The notes beneath the pieces are model-generated. The model made no database searches, was not told the origin of the DNA, and saw only the letters and a list, made by a program, of their open reading frames with translations. A DNA stretch of 64,000 bases, taken from the NCBI GenBank assembly GCA_033557465.1, contig CM066033.1, positions 1,358,397,834 through 1,358,461,833 of the forward strand, given 5' to 3'. Made by a program: the position numbers and the translations under genes. Numbering within the stretch: position 1 is the first letter of the stretch; every line of letters starts with the position of its first letter. Shown here piece after piece: positions 41,529 to 52,498 of this stretch. The stretch is from Ichthyophis bannanicus (Eukaryota; Chordata; Amphibia; Gymnophiona; Ichthyophiidae).

Positions 41529-44500
41529 ATGGGTTCCCCTATTACCCTAACGGGCTGTTACCTAATCTTCTCCTTCTGCCTCTCATTCTCCCAAGCTCTA
41601 ACCCTTGAGGGCAACCAGATCCCAATCCTATACGGCCATGGAAAAAGAGCGTCAGGTTCACCTAAGTTCAGTTATAATGGGAACTCTCGGGCACTTCACC
41701 AGCATCTAATATACATTCCACTCCAACTTTCGACGAAAGCCAAACAAGACGAAAGCCTCTACTCACAAAGCCTCAAATGTGCCCTCATCAATGCCCGTTC
41801 AATTCGTACGAAATGGCCGGTGATTGTGGATACTATTTCCCTACATAACCTTGATATTCTCATGGTTACTGAAACGTGGCTTTCTGCAGAAGACAATGTG
41901 CTACTTAACCAACTTCTTCCACCAAATTTCTCAGTGTTTGCCAGCCACAGACAAAACAAGCGAGGAGGGGGCGTGCTCATTCTCTCCAGATCAGACCTTC
42001 AGTTCCAGCTGAAAGATACCCCTAGATCCGACCACCTCGAGTTAGTTTCTATCTCCAACAAATTATGCACAATAAGCCTTCTATACAGAGCACCTTCATC
42101 CTCCCCAGAAGTCCTTCCAGCCATTATAGATCTGGCATCCAACATTCAGAATCCTAATATCCCAACTTGGATTGTGGGTGATTTTAACCTGCCAGCTCTC
42201 CAAGATAGTCACTCTTCCGCCTTCCTCGAAGCACTTGAATCCCTGGGATACCAACAACTAATCCATGAACCTACCCATGTAAAGGGAAACACCCTTGATC
42301 TTATCTTTGCCCCACAGTCCTTAAACACCCAATCTTATACTGCCGCGATATCTATTACTGATGTACCGTGGTCAGATCATAAACTCATCTTTTTCCAAAT
42401 CCCTACGCACAACAGACATTCAATGACTAACAATGCTCCGGATAACAGCCCCAAATCTCTGGCTAGGAGCTTTCTTCCTTTCAACAGAGATCGCATCCTT
42501 GCTGGAACATGCTCACTCCGTAACAAGGCCTCCCTAGAAATAGAAGATCTAATCACCTGCTGGAACACCAGTCTTAATTCGATTGCAATACGACCATCAC
42601 TCAACAGGCTGCCTAGAAAGAGAGCTTCGGCACCATGGTACACAGATGACCTGAGAAGATCACTATCCCAACTACGGAACCTCGAGAAGCGCTGGCGTCG
42701 GTCTCGCTCAACAGCAGACCAGGCAGCCTACCTCAATCAGCTATCCATCCACCGCAAGGCCATCTCAGAGAAAATGAAGCGGTACCACACGGACACCTTG
42801 AGGCGGGCACTAAACAAACCTCATGATTTGTTTAACCTAGTCAAGACCTTATCTAAAGAGCCAGCCCCTGAAAAGCAAGGCGAGATCCATCCTCAAGACT
42901 TCGCAGCCTACCTACAATCCAAGCTTACACAAACAAATAAACCTCCATTAAAATTAACCCCCACAGATCAAGATTGCCAAACAGCTCTAACCATGTTTTC
43001 TACCCCTACCAAGAAGCGAATTGAGGATCTGATCATGTCTCTCAATTCCACAACTGCTCAGACGGACCCCTGCCCAGCCTTCTGGATAAGGGATCTGCGT
43101 TGTGAATTCAGCCCAATAATAACTAAAATAGTAAACCTGTCTTTCAACTCCGGTACATTCCCATCTGCCCTCAAGCAAACTTCCATCAGACCTCTCCTGA
43201 AAAACTGTAAGTTAGATCCTCAAAAGGTAGACTCCTACAGACCCATCTCAAGTATACCTTTTCTCGCGAAGTTAATAGAAAAGGAGGTACAATGTCAATT
43301 GCAAGACCACATCGATACCAATGCTCCATTGGATCCTTGCCAACATGGCTTCAGAGAGTCACATGGTGTAGAGACTCTCCTCACAGCTCTCCTCAATACC
43401 ATAATTTCTGGTATCAACAACATCCGACAGGGTTTCGCACTTGTGTTCCTGGACATAGCCGCTGCTTTTGACTCTGTGAGCCATGACCTCCTCCTATTAC
43501 GGCTGAAGGAGAAAGGAGTAGGCGGAACTGCCCTTGAGTGGTGCAGATCGTACTTATCCGAAAGATGGCAACATGTTCGTGCTGGGGGAGTGATGTCTGA
43601 TCCATTCCACCAATGGCAAGGGGTCCCACAAGGCTCCTCTCTCTCTGCTTTGTTGTTCAATATTTATATGCAACCTATTTGCAAGATCATCCGGTCTTTC
43701 AATGTTGGTTGCATGATATATGCGGACGACGTCCTGCTTTATATGCCTTTCAACATTGACAATTTGGACCTGTCCCCTCTGAGCAACTGCTTTGACGCCA
43801 TATCGGAATGGCTCCTATCACAAAACCTCCGGATTCAACATAAGAAGACAGAGGTGCTTTTCATGTCAAAGAACCCGAACTTCAGCCCTCCACAATTCCT
43901 TAAGGTGAAAGATGCTGAGCTACAATCAAAACAGCAAATACGTTACCTGGGTGTTACACTCGATCAGAACCTGGACATGAAGGCGCATATAGCTAACACG
44001 GTAAGATCCATATACTACAAAATCCGATCACTAAGACACCTTCGCCCACTGCTTGAACCTGAGGATTTCCGTACCATCTACCAGGCTCTGATCATGCCCC
44101 ACTTTGACTATGCTAATGTCATTTTGCTAGGCCTCCCTCAATCCACCTTGAACCCTTTACAGCTTGCAATGAATAGCGCTGCGAGGATTCTCTATGGGGC
44201 ATCTAGGAGTGAGCATGTGTCGCCCCTTCTGAAGCAGTTACACTGGCTTCCTGTACAGGCCAGGATCATTTTCAAGACATTACTACTTACCTTCAAAGCG
44301 GTAAATAGTCTCTCATCCACATCATTAACTGATCTCATCAAACCCATTTCTTCTAATAGATCAAGAAGATCAATGGCATTAAATACGCTATTGGTTCCCC
44401 GTGAACTTACAAAAAGCACCTCATCAACAGCAAACAGAGCTTTCAGTCTCCGTGCCCCGAAGCTTTGGAATATGCTGCCACCTGATATTAGAGCAATTAC

Positions 44501-44636
44501 CAGCATACTCCAATTCAGAAAGGCCCTCAAACATTACCTATTCCTTATATACTTCCCAGTGAGTGCAGAATCACGACCCATCACTGTTAGTTATAGAAAC
44601 TCTGAATCACCCATTGACCCTGAATTCCCCACTTAG
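41529..44636 (+). CDS. L2-like LINE polyprotein: endonuclease-reverse transcriptase, intact
   Basis: A single uninterrupted frame of about 1035 codons from the first ATG at 41529 (the open frame reaches three codons further upstream, from GTG). The endonuclease domain spans about residues 80-300 with NARS (88-91), TETW (114-117), a GDFN catalytic motif near 222 and a final SDH near 285. A linker is followed by the reverse transcriptase: the CQHGFRESHG block near 605, a LDIAAAFDS box, GVPQGSSLSALLFNIY near 700, and the catalytic YADD near 731. The C-terminal region, with a HFDYAN motif and an LHWLPVQARI block near 905, is typical of L2-clade elements. It would nick target DNA and reverse-transcribe its own RNA. 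No stop or frameshift is seen. The N-terminus (residues 5-23) is unusually hydrophobic. Confidence 0.93.
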   Translation: MGSPITLTGCYLIFSFCLSFSQALTLEGNQIPILYGHGKRASGSPKFSYNGNSRALHQHLIYIPLQLSTKAKQDESLYSQSLKCALINARSIRTKWPVIVDTISLHNLDILMVTETWLSAEDNVLLNQLLPPNFSVFASHRQNKRGGGVLILSRSDLQFQLKDTPRSDHLELVSISNKLCTISLLYRAPSSSPEVLPAIIDLASNIQNPNIPTWIVGDFNLPALQDSHSSAFLEALESLGYQQLIHEPTHVKGNTLDLIFAPQSLNTQSYTAAISITDVPWSDHKLIFFQIPTHNRHSMTNNAPDNSPKSLARSFLPFNRDRILAGTCSLRNKASLEIEDLITCWNTSLNSIAIRPSLNRLPRKRASAPWYTDDLRRSLSQLRNLEKRWRRSRSTADQAAYLNQLSIHRKAISEKMKRYHTDTLRRALNKPHDLFNLVKTLSKEPAPEKQGEIHPQDFAAYLQSKLTQTNKPPLKLTPTDQDCQTALTMFSTPTKKRIEDLIMSLNSTTAQTDPCPAFWIRDLRCEFSPIITKIVNLSFNSGTFPSALKQTSIRPLLKNCKLDPQKVDSYRPISSIPFLAKLIEKEVQCQLQDHIDTNAPLDPCQHGFRESHGVETLLTALLNTIISGINNIRQGFALVFLDIAAAFDSVSHDLLLLRLKEKGVGGTALEWCRSYLSERWQHVRAGGVMSDPFHQWQGVPQGSSLSALLFNIYMQPICKIIRSFNVGCMIYADDVLLYMPFNIDNLDLSPLSNCFDAISEWLLSQNLRIQHKKTEVLFMSKNPNFSPPQFLKVKDAELQSKQQIRYLGVTLDQNLDMKAHIANTVRSIYYKIRSLRHLRPLLEPEDFRTIYQALIMPHFDYANVILLGLPQSTLNPLQLAMNSAARILYGASRSEHVSPLLKQLHWLPVQARIIFKTLLLTFKAVNSLSSTSLTDLIKPISSNRSRRSMALNTLLVPRELTKSTSSTANRAFSLRAPKLWNMLPPDIRAITSILQFRKALKHYLFLIYFPVSAESRPITVSYRNSESPIDPEFPT

Positions 44637-44868
44637 TAAGTTCAACGCTCAACTGACCATTACGTCTCAACGGTGCCCTAACTTATTGATGTAAATAGTT
44701 TACACTACAATCAAAGTTTATTTACCTGAGTTGTAAAATTACCCTGTTGTCCAAGTTGTTAACCCTGTTTAATGTAACTCAGACATTTTTGTGTACTGAA
44801 ATGTTTTGTTTGATGTAAACCGCGCTGATGTCAAATAGTGCGGTATATAAGAAATGTAAATAAATAAA
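44637..44868 (+). other. 3' untranslated region and tail of the L2-like LINE
   Basis: It ends with GATGTAAACCGCGCTGATG, a short loop, GTGCGGTATATAAGAAATG and (AAATA)3. The paired CCGC/GCGG blocks can form a hairpin just before the tail, as in other L2 elements, where the 3' end is probably read by the reverse transcriptase. Fragments of such ends occur at 1727, 18258, 25338 and 46531. Confidence 0.85.
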
Positions 44869-44869
44869 T

Positions 44870-46530
44870 ATGATTGGAATATCAGAGACATGGTGGAAGG
44901 ACGACAACCAGTGGGACACTGTGATACCTGGGTACAAACTATATCGTAATGATAGAGCTGATCAAATTGGTGGAGGGGTTGCTCTCTATGTTAGAGAGGG
45001 CATTGAGTCAGAAAGGATTAAAGCTTTGCAGGAAACAAAATCTGCTGTAGAATCTATATGGATTGAAATTCCATGTAAAAGGGGGAAGGCAATGGCAGTG
45101 GGGGTGTACTATCGAGCGCCTGGCCAGAATGACCAAATGGATGATGAAATGCTCAAAGAAATCAAGGAAGCTAACAAAAGTTACAGCACAGTAATAATAA
45201 TGGGTGATTTCAACTACCCCGGTATCGACTGGGTCAGTGTCACGTCAGGACATGCTAGGGAGATAAAGTTCCTAGATGATATAAATGACTGCTTCTTGGA
45301 GCAGCTGGTTCATGAACCGACCAGAGGGGAAGCCATATTAGACCTAATCCTTAGTGGAACACCAGATCTAGTGCAAGAGATAAGGTTGTTGGGGCCACTT
45401 GGCAATAGTGATCATAGCATGATCGCCTTTGATTTAATTAGTGGAGGAGGGATAGTAAGGAAATCCACAGTACTACCTTTTAACTTTCGAAAGGGAGACT
45501 ATGATAAAATGAGGAAAACAGTCAAGAAAAAACTAAAAGGAGCAGTTGCAAAGGTTAAAGACGTACATCAGGCTTGGCTGTTGTTGAAAAATACTATCTT
45601 GGAAGCCCAGACCAGCTGTATTCCACGCTTTAAGAAAAGTGGAAAGAAGTCCAAAAAACTGCCAGCATGGTTTAAAGTTGAGGTCAGAGAGGCTGTTGTT
45701 GCCAAAAAAGCATCTTTCAGGAAATGGAAAAAAGAGCCAAACGACGAAACCTGGAAACAGCACAAGCACTGGCAAGTCAAATGCAAGGCATTGATAAGGC
45801 AGGCAAAGGGAGAATTTGAGAAGAAGCTTGCTGCAGAAGCAAAAACGCGAAGTAAAGACCTTTTCAAGTACATTCATAGCAAAAAACCTGTGAGAGAGTC
45901 AGTTGGTCCATTAGATGATAAAGGGGTTAAAGGAGCACTAAGAGGCGACAAGGCGATAGCGGAGAGACTGAACGAATTCTTTGCTTCAGTCTTTACTGAG
46001 GAAGATGTAGGGATGTTACCCATGACTGAAGTGGTATTTAAAGGTGCAGAAGAATTGAAGGAAATATCGATACATCGAGAAGATGTATTACAACTATTAG
46101 ATAAGCAGAAGAATTGAAGGAAATATCGATACATCGAGAAGATGTATTACAACTATTAGATAAGCTGAAGAGTAGCAAATCACCTGGGCCGGATGGTATA
46201 CATCCAAGGGTATTGAAAGAACTGAAATATGAGATTGCAGACCTGCTATTAGTAATCTGTGAACTATCATTAAAATCATCTCTAATACCTGAAGATTGGA
46301 GGATCGCCAATGTAACACCAATTTTTAAAAAGGGTTCCAGGGGTGATCCGGGAAACTACAGACCGGTGAGCCTGACGTCAATACCGGGAAAAATGATAGA
46401 AACCATCATAAAGAATAAAATTACTCAGCATGTAGATAGTCATGAACTAATGAGAGACAGCCAACATGGCTTTAGACAAGGAAGATCTTGTCTTACTAAT
46501 CTGTTATGTTTTTTTGAAGGAGTGAATAAT
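44870..46530 (+). pseudogene. CR1 ORF2 middle part: endonuclease and start of reverse transcriptase
   Basis: It opens with MIGISETWWKDDNQW and carries the endonuclease blocks YYRAPG, MGDFNYPGIDW and a terminal GNSDHSMI (about 45400-45425). The reverse transcriptase start follows: SKSPGPDGIHPRVLKEL (about 46160-46220), FKKGSRGDPGNYRPVSLTS and QHGFRQGRSCLTNLL. A 59-bp tandem duplication (46046-46104 and 46105-46163) shifts the frame between the two domains. The piece ends at 46530, where a reversed L2 fragment is inserted. Confidence 0.93.
46046..46163 (+). repeat. 59-bp tandem duplication inside the CR1
   Basis: The two copies start GCAGAAGAATTGAAGG (46046) or its repeat (46105) and run through CAACTATTAGATAA. 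They are identical. Because 59 is not a multiple of three, the duplication alone breaks the CR1 frame. Confidence 0.95.
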
Positions 46531-47362
46531 TTTATTTATTTATTTATTTATTTAGTAAAGACTTATATACCGCTCCTTCCAGCGATCAGAAGCGGTTTGA
46601 TTACAAGTACGGGATTTGTCAAAAAATCAAAGACAGAAATTTGGGGAATAGATAGAGAGAGCAGGGGTAATACACCGCACACAATATGAGGGTCCATATA
46701 AAGACCTTAATTACTATCATACATTTACAACAGGCGATTATCCTTCCTCTATTTACATTTGTACATACAGTAAATCACTTTCTCTTATCTTTTTGGATTT
46801 ACATCTGGACATAGTGACAATTGAACAGATGCGTCTTCAGTTGTTTTCTGAAGTTGATTATGTCTTTAATTGTTCTCAGCTCGAGTGGGAGCTGGTTCCA
46901 TAAAGTGGGGGCAGAGAAGGAGAACGCTCTGCGACTAGTACTGACTTTTACGTGCCTAAAGCTGTTTGGAACTATTAGTGTGTCAGTGTTAATGGTTCTC
47001 CTGCTTCTGGTTGTAGGTTGCATGGAGATCAGGGTGGAGAGGAATGAGGGGGCCAGGTTATGAATTAACTTGAATGTAGTTACCAATGTTTTGTATTGAA
47101 TCCTTGCAACGACTGGGAGCCAGTGCAGTTCCATCAGTACAGGCGTGATATGTTCAGTGACGCTTGTTCCCATGATGATCCTTGCTGCTACGTGTTGGGC
47201 CAGCTGTAATATGTTGGTCGTTTTCTTTGGTAGACCCTGCAAATGGCGTTGCAGTAGTCCAGGTGGGGCATGATCAGTGCTTGTGCAACTGATCGGAAGT
47301 CACACGGATCTAGTACGTTCCTCAGGGGTCGTAGCACTCTAAGCTTGTGGAAGATGGCTAAG
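46531..47362 (-). pseudogene. 5'-truncated L2-like LINE fragment inserted in the CR1
   Basis: ATAAT occurs at 46526-46530 and 47363-47367 as a 5-bp target duplication. Removing 837 bp restores the CR1 frame. Minus-strand frames (47439-47188 and 47242-46799) give the end of an L2 reverse transcriptase, including MPHLDYCNAIC and ITPVLMELHWLPV. The 3' end lies at 46531 with reversed AAATA repeats and TATACCGCTCC. The element is 5'-truncated by target-primed reverse transcription and now has frameshifts. Confidence 0.92.
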
Positions 47363-48654
47363 ATAATCAGGTGGACAAAGGTGAGTCGGTTGATATTGTG
47401 TATCTGGACTTTCAGAAAGCCTTTGACAAGGTCCCTCATGAGAGACTTTTGGCAAAACTAAAGAGTTATGGGATAGGAGGCAGTGTACTATTGTGGATCA
47501 GGAACTGGTTAAAAGATAGAAAGCAGAGGGTAGGGCTAAATGGCCAATTTTCCCAATGGAGAAAGGTGAATAGTGGTGCACCCCAGGGATCTGTGCTGGG
47601 TCCGCTGCTTTTTGACATATTCATAAATGACCTGGAAAGTGGAATAACGAGTGAGGTTATCAAATTTGCAGATGACACAAAACTATTTAAAGTTGTTAAA
47701 ACCCAAGAGGATTGTGGAAAATTGCAAGAGGATCTTGATAAATTTGAAGACTGGGCATCAAAATGGCAGATGAAATTTAATGTGGACAAGTGCAAGGTTA
47801 TGCACCTAGGGAAGAACAACCCAAACTAGGTTACACGATGCAAGGTTCCACATTAGGAACCACCACCCAGGAAAAAGATTTAGGCGTCATTGTGGATACC
47901 ATGTTAAAACCCTCGGCCCAGTGTGCAGCGGCGGCCAAGAGAGCAAATAGAATGCTAGGTATGATAAGGAAAGGAATGGAAAATAAAACAAAGGATATTA
48001 TAATGCCTCTATATCGTTCCATGGTGAGACCGCACCTTGAATATTGTGTGCAATTCTGGTCGCCGTATCTTAAAAAGGATATAGAGTTATTAGAAAAGGT
48101 TCAGAGAAGAGCCACCAAAATGGTAAAGGGGATGGAAGGATACTCCTATGAAGAAAAGCTAAAAAGGTTAGGGCTCTTTAACCTGGAAAAGAGACGGCTG
48201 AGGGGAGATATGATAGAAGTCTATAAATTAATGAGCGGAGTGGAACGGGTAAACGTAGATCGATTGTTTACCTTATCAGAATATAGAAAGACTAGGGGAC
48301 ATGCAATGAAGCTACAGGGTAAACTATTTAAGACTAATAAGAGAAAATATTTTTTCACTCAACGTGTAATCAAACTCTGGAATTTGTTACCGGAGGATGT
48401 AGTAAAGGCTGTTAGTGTAGCTGGGTTTAAAAAAGGTTTGGACAAGTTCCTGGAGGAAAGGTCCATAAGCCATTATTAAGAAGGGACCCAGGATATCAAT
48501 GCTTGAACCAATACAAGCATTGTGGAACCTGTGTCCCTTGGGGAAACTGCTAGGTACATATGACCTAGATTGGCCACTGTTGGAAACAGAATACTGGGCT
48601 TGATGGACCTTGGTCTGACCCAGTATGGCATATCTTATGTTCTTATGTTCTTAT
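47363..48654 (+). pseudogene. CR1 ORF2 C-terminal part and 3' end
   Basis: IVYLDFQKAFDKVPHERLL carries the first catalytic aspartate. It is followed by [20 protein letters not shown] and KFADDTKLF (catalytic box near 47665). A frameshift near 47829 moves the frame, after which [44 protein letters not shown] and the terminal [11 protein letters not shown] run to a stop at 48477. The 3' untranslated region ends in repeated TTCTTATG at 48654. Confidence 0.94.
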
Positions 48655-50762
48655 ATGATTGTAGTCTCTTTTGAATAATCTTCAGTAGAATTTTGCTGGC
48701 ATGTGGTATCAGAGCGATTGTGCGATAATTTCCACAGTCAGTTGGATCACCTTTCTTTAGTACTGGTATAAACACAGATCTTTTCCAGTCAGTTGGCCAT
48801 GATGCTCTCTTCCATATTTCTTGGCAGAGCCTTGTAAGTACGGTAAAAGCTGCATTAGATTGCTGTAATACTTCTATGGGAATGCAATCAATGCCTGGTG
48901 CTTTGTTCTTTGATAAGGCTTTCAAAGCTGCTTCAACTTCTTCTTTCATCACCAATGGTTCCAGATCATAAGGTACAGAATTGAAACGGCTGTTGGTCCA
49001 CTTGATCTTTATCATATAAAAACTCTGTATATTCCTTCCATCTTTTCTTGATCTTCTCAGCATCATTCAACATAGAACCTTGAGCATCTTGTAACATTCC
49101 AATTTGAGGCTGGAACTTTTTCTTTAACTCTCGCAGCTTTAGGAAAGCTGATCTTGTTCTTCCTCTAATAGTTTCTGCTTCTATTTCCTTGCATGCGTCA
49201 TTGTAGTACTTTTCCTTGTCCTGTCTTGCTGCACGTTGGAAATCTCTGATGAGTTCTGTGATTGTCTTTCTTTCTCCTCTGGCTTTAGCTTCTCTGCGTT
49301 TCTGGGCAATTTTCAGAGTTTCTTCCGTCATCCATTTTGGCCGTTTTTCCTTTTTTACTTTTTGTAGAGACTTCTCGCTTTCTTCCAACACAACCTTCTT
49401 GATGTCATTCCATAACTCTTCTGGAAATCTATCATTTGTATCTAAAGCAGCAAATCGATTTTGCAGGCAGTCTTTTAATTCCAGTGGTATATTCTCAAGG
49501 TCATATTTTGCTGCATTCATGAGTAGTTTGCTCTTTTTCAGCTTTAGCTTGAGTTTGCATACTAGTAGTTGATGATCTGTACCACAGTCAGCTCCAGGTT
49601 TTGTCTTTGTTGATGTTATAGAGCTTTTCCATCGTTGACTTCCACAGATGTAGTCAATTTGATTTTTATACAATCCATTGGGTGAAGTCCATGTGTACAG
49701 TCGCCGCTTGTGTTGCTGGAAGAAGGTGTTCGAGATGAATAGATCGTTGGTCTTGCAGAATTCTATCAGTCTTTCTCCAGCTTCATTTCTGTTGCCAAGT
49801 CCATATTTTCCAACTACTTTGTCTTCTTCTTTGTTGCCAACCTTTGCGTTCCAATCACCCATGACTATCAGGATATCCTGTTTGCATGTTCTGTCAGTTT
49901 CAGCTTGTACTTGTTCATAGAACTCTTTAATTTCATTCTCTTCTGCAGCTGTTGTTGGGGCATATACTTGAATTATAGTTGTGTTGATAGGCATTCCTCG
50001 TAGACGAATAGAGATTAAGCGTTCGCTGACTGCATTGTATTTCATTACAGTTCTTGCAAGTTTCTTCTTTATTATAAATGCAACACCATTTCTTCTTTGT
50101 CTTTCATTTCCAGCATAGTAGACCATGTGATCATCTGATGCAAAGTGCCCGATGCCAGTCCATTTAAGTTCACTGACACCCAACAGATCAAGTTGTACAC
50201 GTTCCATTTCATTCTTGACCACCTCCAACTTCCCTTGGTTCATGCTTCATACATTCCATGTTCCAATGTGTAAGACATCTTTAAAGCTTCTGACTCTCAT
50301 TTCATGCGCAGCTACATCAGCAGTCAGACGTCCCGAGGGCTTTGATCCAACCACATCATAAATGCTGGCTTTACTCTGAAAAGTCTTCAGCTCTTCCCCA
50401 GTAGCTAGTTGAGTGCCTTCCAACCTGAGGGTCTCATCTTCCAGCACTACAGCACAATTTGTTTTGTTGTAACTATCCATTGGGTTTTCATGGCAAGATA
50501 CAGAAGTAGATTGCCGGGCCTTTTTTCCGCGCAGTTTAAGTTTGGTGTTGTTGCCGTTGTCACAGAAATGTGATCCTCTGCCATCAACACTATCCCATTC
50601 TGCTGCTGCCCAGATGGGTGGTTTGTCTTGGTCTGGCACCTCAGCTGAGACCTGTCCATCTTGGGAGACCCTGCCAGTAGTTAAACTACCGATAGTTTAG
50701 CTCTCAGCATCACTGATGCACACAAGCCCTCACAGCACGACAAGCTGCAAACCAAGTGAGGG
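48655..50762 (-). pseudogene. RTE/BovB-like LINE: 5' region, endonuclease and RT start
   Basis: On the minus strand an upstream open part (50659-50247) ends in HIGTWNV, a stop codon, then MNQGKLEVVKNEMERVQLDL, the start of the endonuclease related to the CFDP2/BovB family. Further blocks are GVSELKWTG, a VMGDWNAKVG catalytic motif (about 49850), IDYICGSQRW and GADCGTDHQLL. A linker leads into the reverse transcriptase (KNKAPGIDCIPIEVL), with a frameshift between 49066 and 48966. The piece is cut at 48655 by the CR1. The untranslated 5' end extends to about 50762. Confidence 0.92.
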
Positions 50763-50815
50763 CCTTGTAGCGCTATACAAATTATTAGTAGTAGCAGTAG
50801 TTGTAGAAATATCCC
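50763..50815 (+). repeat. L2-like LINE 3' tail, right part
   Basis: CCTTGTAGCGCT (the RTE target duplication) is followed by ATACAAAT and TAGTAG-type repeats. It completes the tail interrupted at 33662. Confidence 0.78.
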
Positions 50816-51740
50816 CATTTCTCTTTTATTTTGCAGACACATGTATCTTTCGGCGAGGGGACCAGCTGCTTTTACAAGGCACATATAGCCACCTTCTCTG
50901 CTGCCCCTTTCAAGAAATTTCGGACATTCTAACTTGGACTTCCCAGATTTCACCTACACAGTCTTTCTAATATGCATCTTTCCATTTTTGCATTTTGATG
51001 CTCTCTTTTTCTTTAAATATTCTTTAAATATTCAGTTCCTCATTTGTCTACCCTTCTAGTTTGAAGTTAGGGACAGCTAAACTGGCCCAGAAATCAGCTG
51101 CATGTTGCCTACATCTGTCACATACCAGAAGATTGTGTCCCTCTACACAGGTTTTGGCAGTGAGCATTGAACATAGTGCCATGCTCATACTCCCATATTA
51201 TGTCATGTCCCTGGCCATAGACACTGTGAAAATGGCCAGTGCAGCACATGCGCTCTCCCACATTTTGGATGCAGTTCCCCCCTTAGAGCACGTGGATGCA
51301 TGGCAGGTTGGACATGGGGTTAGATGTTGTTACAGTTGCTGGCCACACATACTCTGCCATCCCCGGCCTCTTTGTACTATAACAAAGTCCTTGTGACTGT
51401 CACACTCGGTGCCTGTGGAGAGTGGGTGAGATGTAGAGACTGAGCAGGCCCTCCACCTCAACTTTCACCTCCAGGCACTGCCTTCTCACATGGTGAAAGG
51501 CGATGCAGAGACCAACATGACTTCTTGTAACACATTCCTCCAGCTGGAGTTGTGCAGGGACCATTTGGAGGTCACTGTCCCATATTTACAATCAGTCAAA
51601 CTAAAACATGTCATCTCTGTAAACATAAGGCTGGTTGTTGTTATGGAGGAATACATAATGTTATGCTGACTGCTGTGATCAATGATCAGTAGACAGTGCT
51701 GAGATAGTTTATATTTTGTGCATATGTGCCTGAGACAGAC
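50816..51740. other. No recognisable gene or repeat
   Basis: About 0.9 kb without a frame or motif that I can assign. Confidence 0.5.
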
Positions 51741-51748
51741 ATGCCTAT

Positions 51749-52498
51749 ATGTGCATGGAGTTAAGAGACCCTACGGATGGATCACAGGCCATTGTTCACC
51801 TCAATGGAATTCAAATTGAGCAGGTCCAAGAATTCAAATACCTGGGATCGCTGGTACAGGAGATGAAGGTGGCATCCACCACTGAAGACCTCAGCAGGAT
51901 TGGCCAGGCAACAGTAGCATTTGCCTCACTCAATGGTGACTCTGGAAGAAGGCCAATATCTCCACCAAGACCAAAATTTGTCTCTTCTGAATGCTGATCC
52001 TGCCAATTTTCCTGTACGGATCAGAAACATGTACTGTGCTCAAACCTGACTTGAACAAACTCAAAGTCTTTCAAATGTCATGCCTGAGACAGACTTTGGG
52101 TGTCTGTCTTTGTGACTGCCATGAAATGAGACAATTCAGACAAGGTGCAACCATCAATCCTCGGTGAAAGAACAGCTCCAAAAATGCAGACTGCACTGGT
52201 TTGGCCACATTTGCAGAATGAACACCAGTCGGCTGCCATACAAACTCCTCTGGCGAGAGCGACCTATCCACTGGAGGGTTCAATGAGCAGCACCAAAGAT
52301 AATGCGACTTCATTGAGGAAGATCTAAAGACTCAACAACTGACCATCAATGAGGCCAGAAATGTTGCCACTGATCGCCAAGGTTGGAAGCGTACTGTGAG
52401 CAACACACAGAATCCAGCGGCACCTACAGCAGCGTATTGGCTGAGAGGACAGCCTTCTCTCCAAATGTCAGCTAGGGATTAAATAAAAAGAAGAAGGA
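51749..52498 (+). pseudogene. Decayed LINE reverse transcriptase C-terminus
   Basis: The plus strand reads, across several frameshifts, as the tail of a LINE polymerase: IEQVQEFKYLGSLVQE, a SRIGQATVAFA segment, LYGSET-T, NKLKVFQMSCLRQ-LGV and a WFGH-CRMN-like stretch. It ends in a WLRG segment and an AAAAAGAAGAAG tail. The arrangement resembles the C-terminal region of RTE- or Proto2-type elements rather than CR1 or L2, but I cannot fix the clade. It is strongly 5'-truncated and inactive. Confidence 0.7.

Larger units (their letters stand above)
35136..44868 (+). mobile_element. Full-length L2-like LINE with 38-unit monomer array as 5' region
   Basis: Everything between the two halves of the CR1 endonuclease is taken as one insertion. 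It has an array of 38 tandem 148-bp units (35137-40758), 760 bp of unique 5' sequence, one intact reading frame (41529-44636) and a 3' end with paired GTAAACCGCG/GCGGTATATAA blocks and an AAATAAATAAATA tail. A possible short target duplication, TAAAT, lies on both sides. The array starts exactly at the left edge of the insertion and the LINE tail marks the right edge, so array and LINE most simply form one element. The intact frame and the uniform array suggest a young insertion. Confidence 0.8.
34871..48654 (+). mobile_element. CR1 LINE inserted in the RTE element, itself doubly interrupted
   Basis: The element runs from 34871 (5'-truncated) to TTCTTATGTTCTTAT at 48654, the CR1-type 3' end. 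The RTE frame joins across it with TAT at the seam, so any target duplication is 3 bp or none. It is interrupted by the monomer-array L2-like LINE (35136-44868) and a reversed L2 fragment (46531-47362). Without these it is about 3.2 kb, covering the endonuclease and reverse transcriptase. A 59-bp duplication and a frameshift near 47829 disrupt the frame. Confidence 0.92.
33663..50762 (-). mobile_element. RTE/BovB-like LINE, split by a CR1 nest
   Basis: The minus-strand element is flanked by a 12-bp target duplication, CCTTGTAGCGCT (33651-33662, 50763-50774). It ends (minus sense) in an AAC repeat at 33663. Its coding parts are 48655-50660 (endonuclease and start of reverse transcriptase) and 33680-34870 (rest of reverse transcriptase). 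A CR1 insertion (34871-48654) separates them within one codon stretch. Excising that nest leaves about 3.3 kb, the normal size of an RTE element. Stops and a frameshift make it inactive. Confidence 0.92.
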
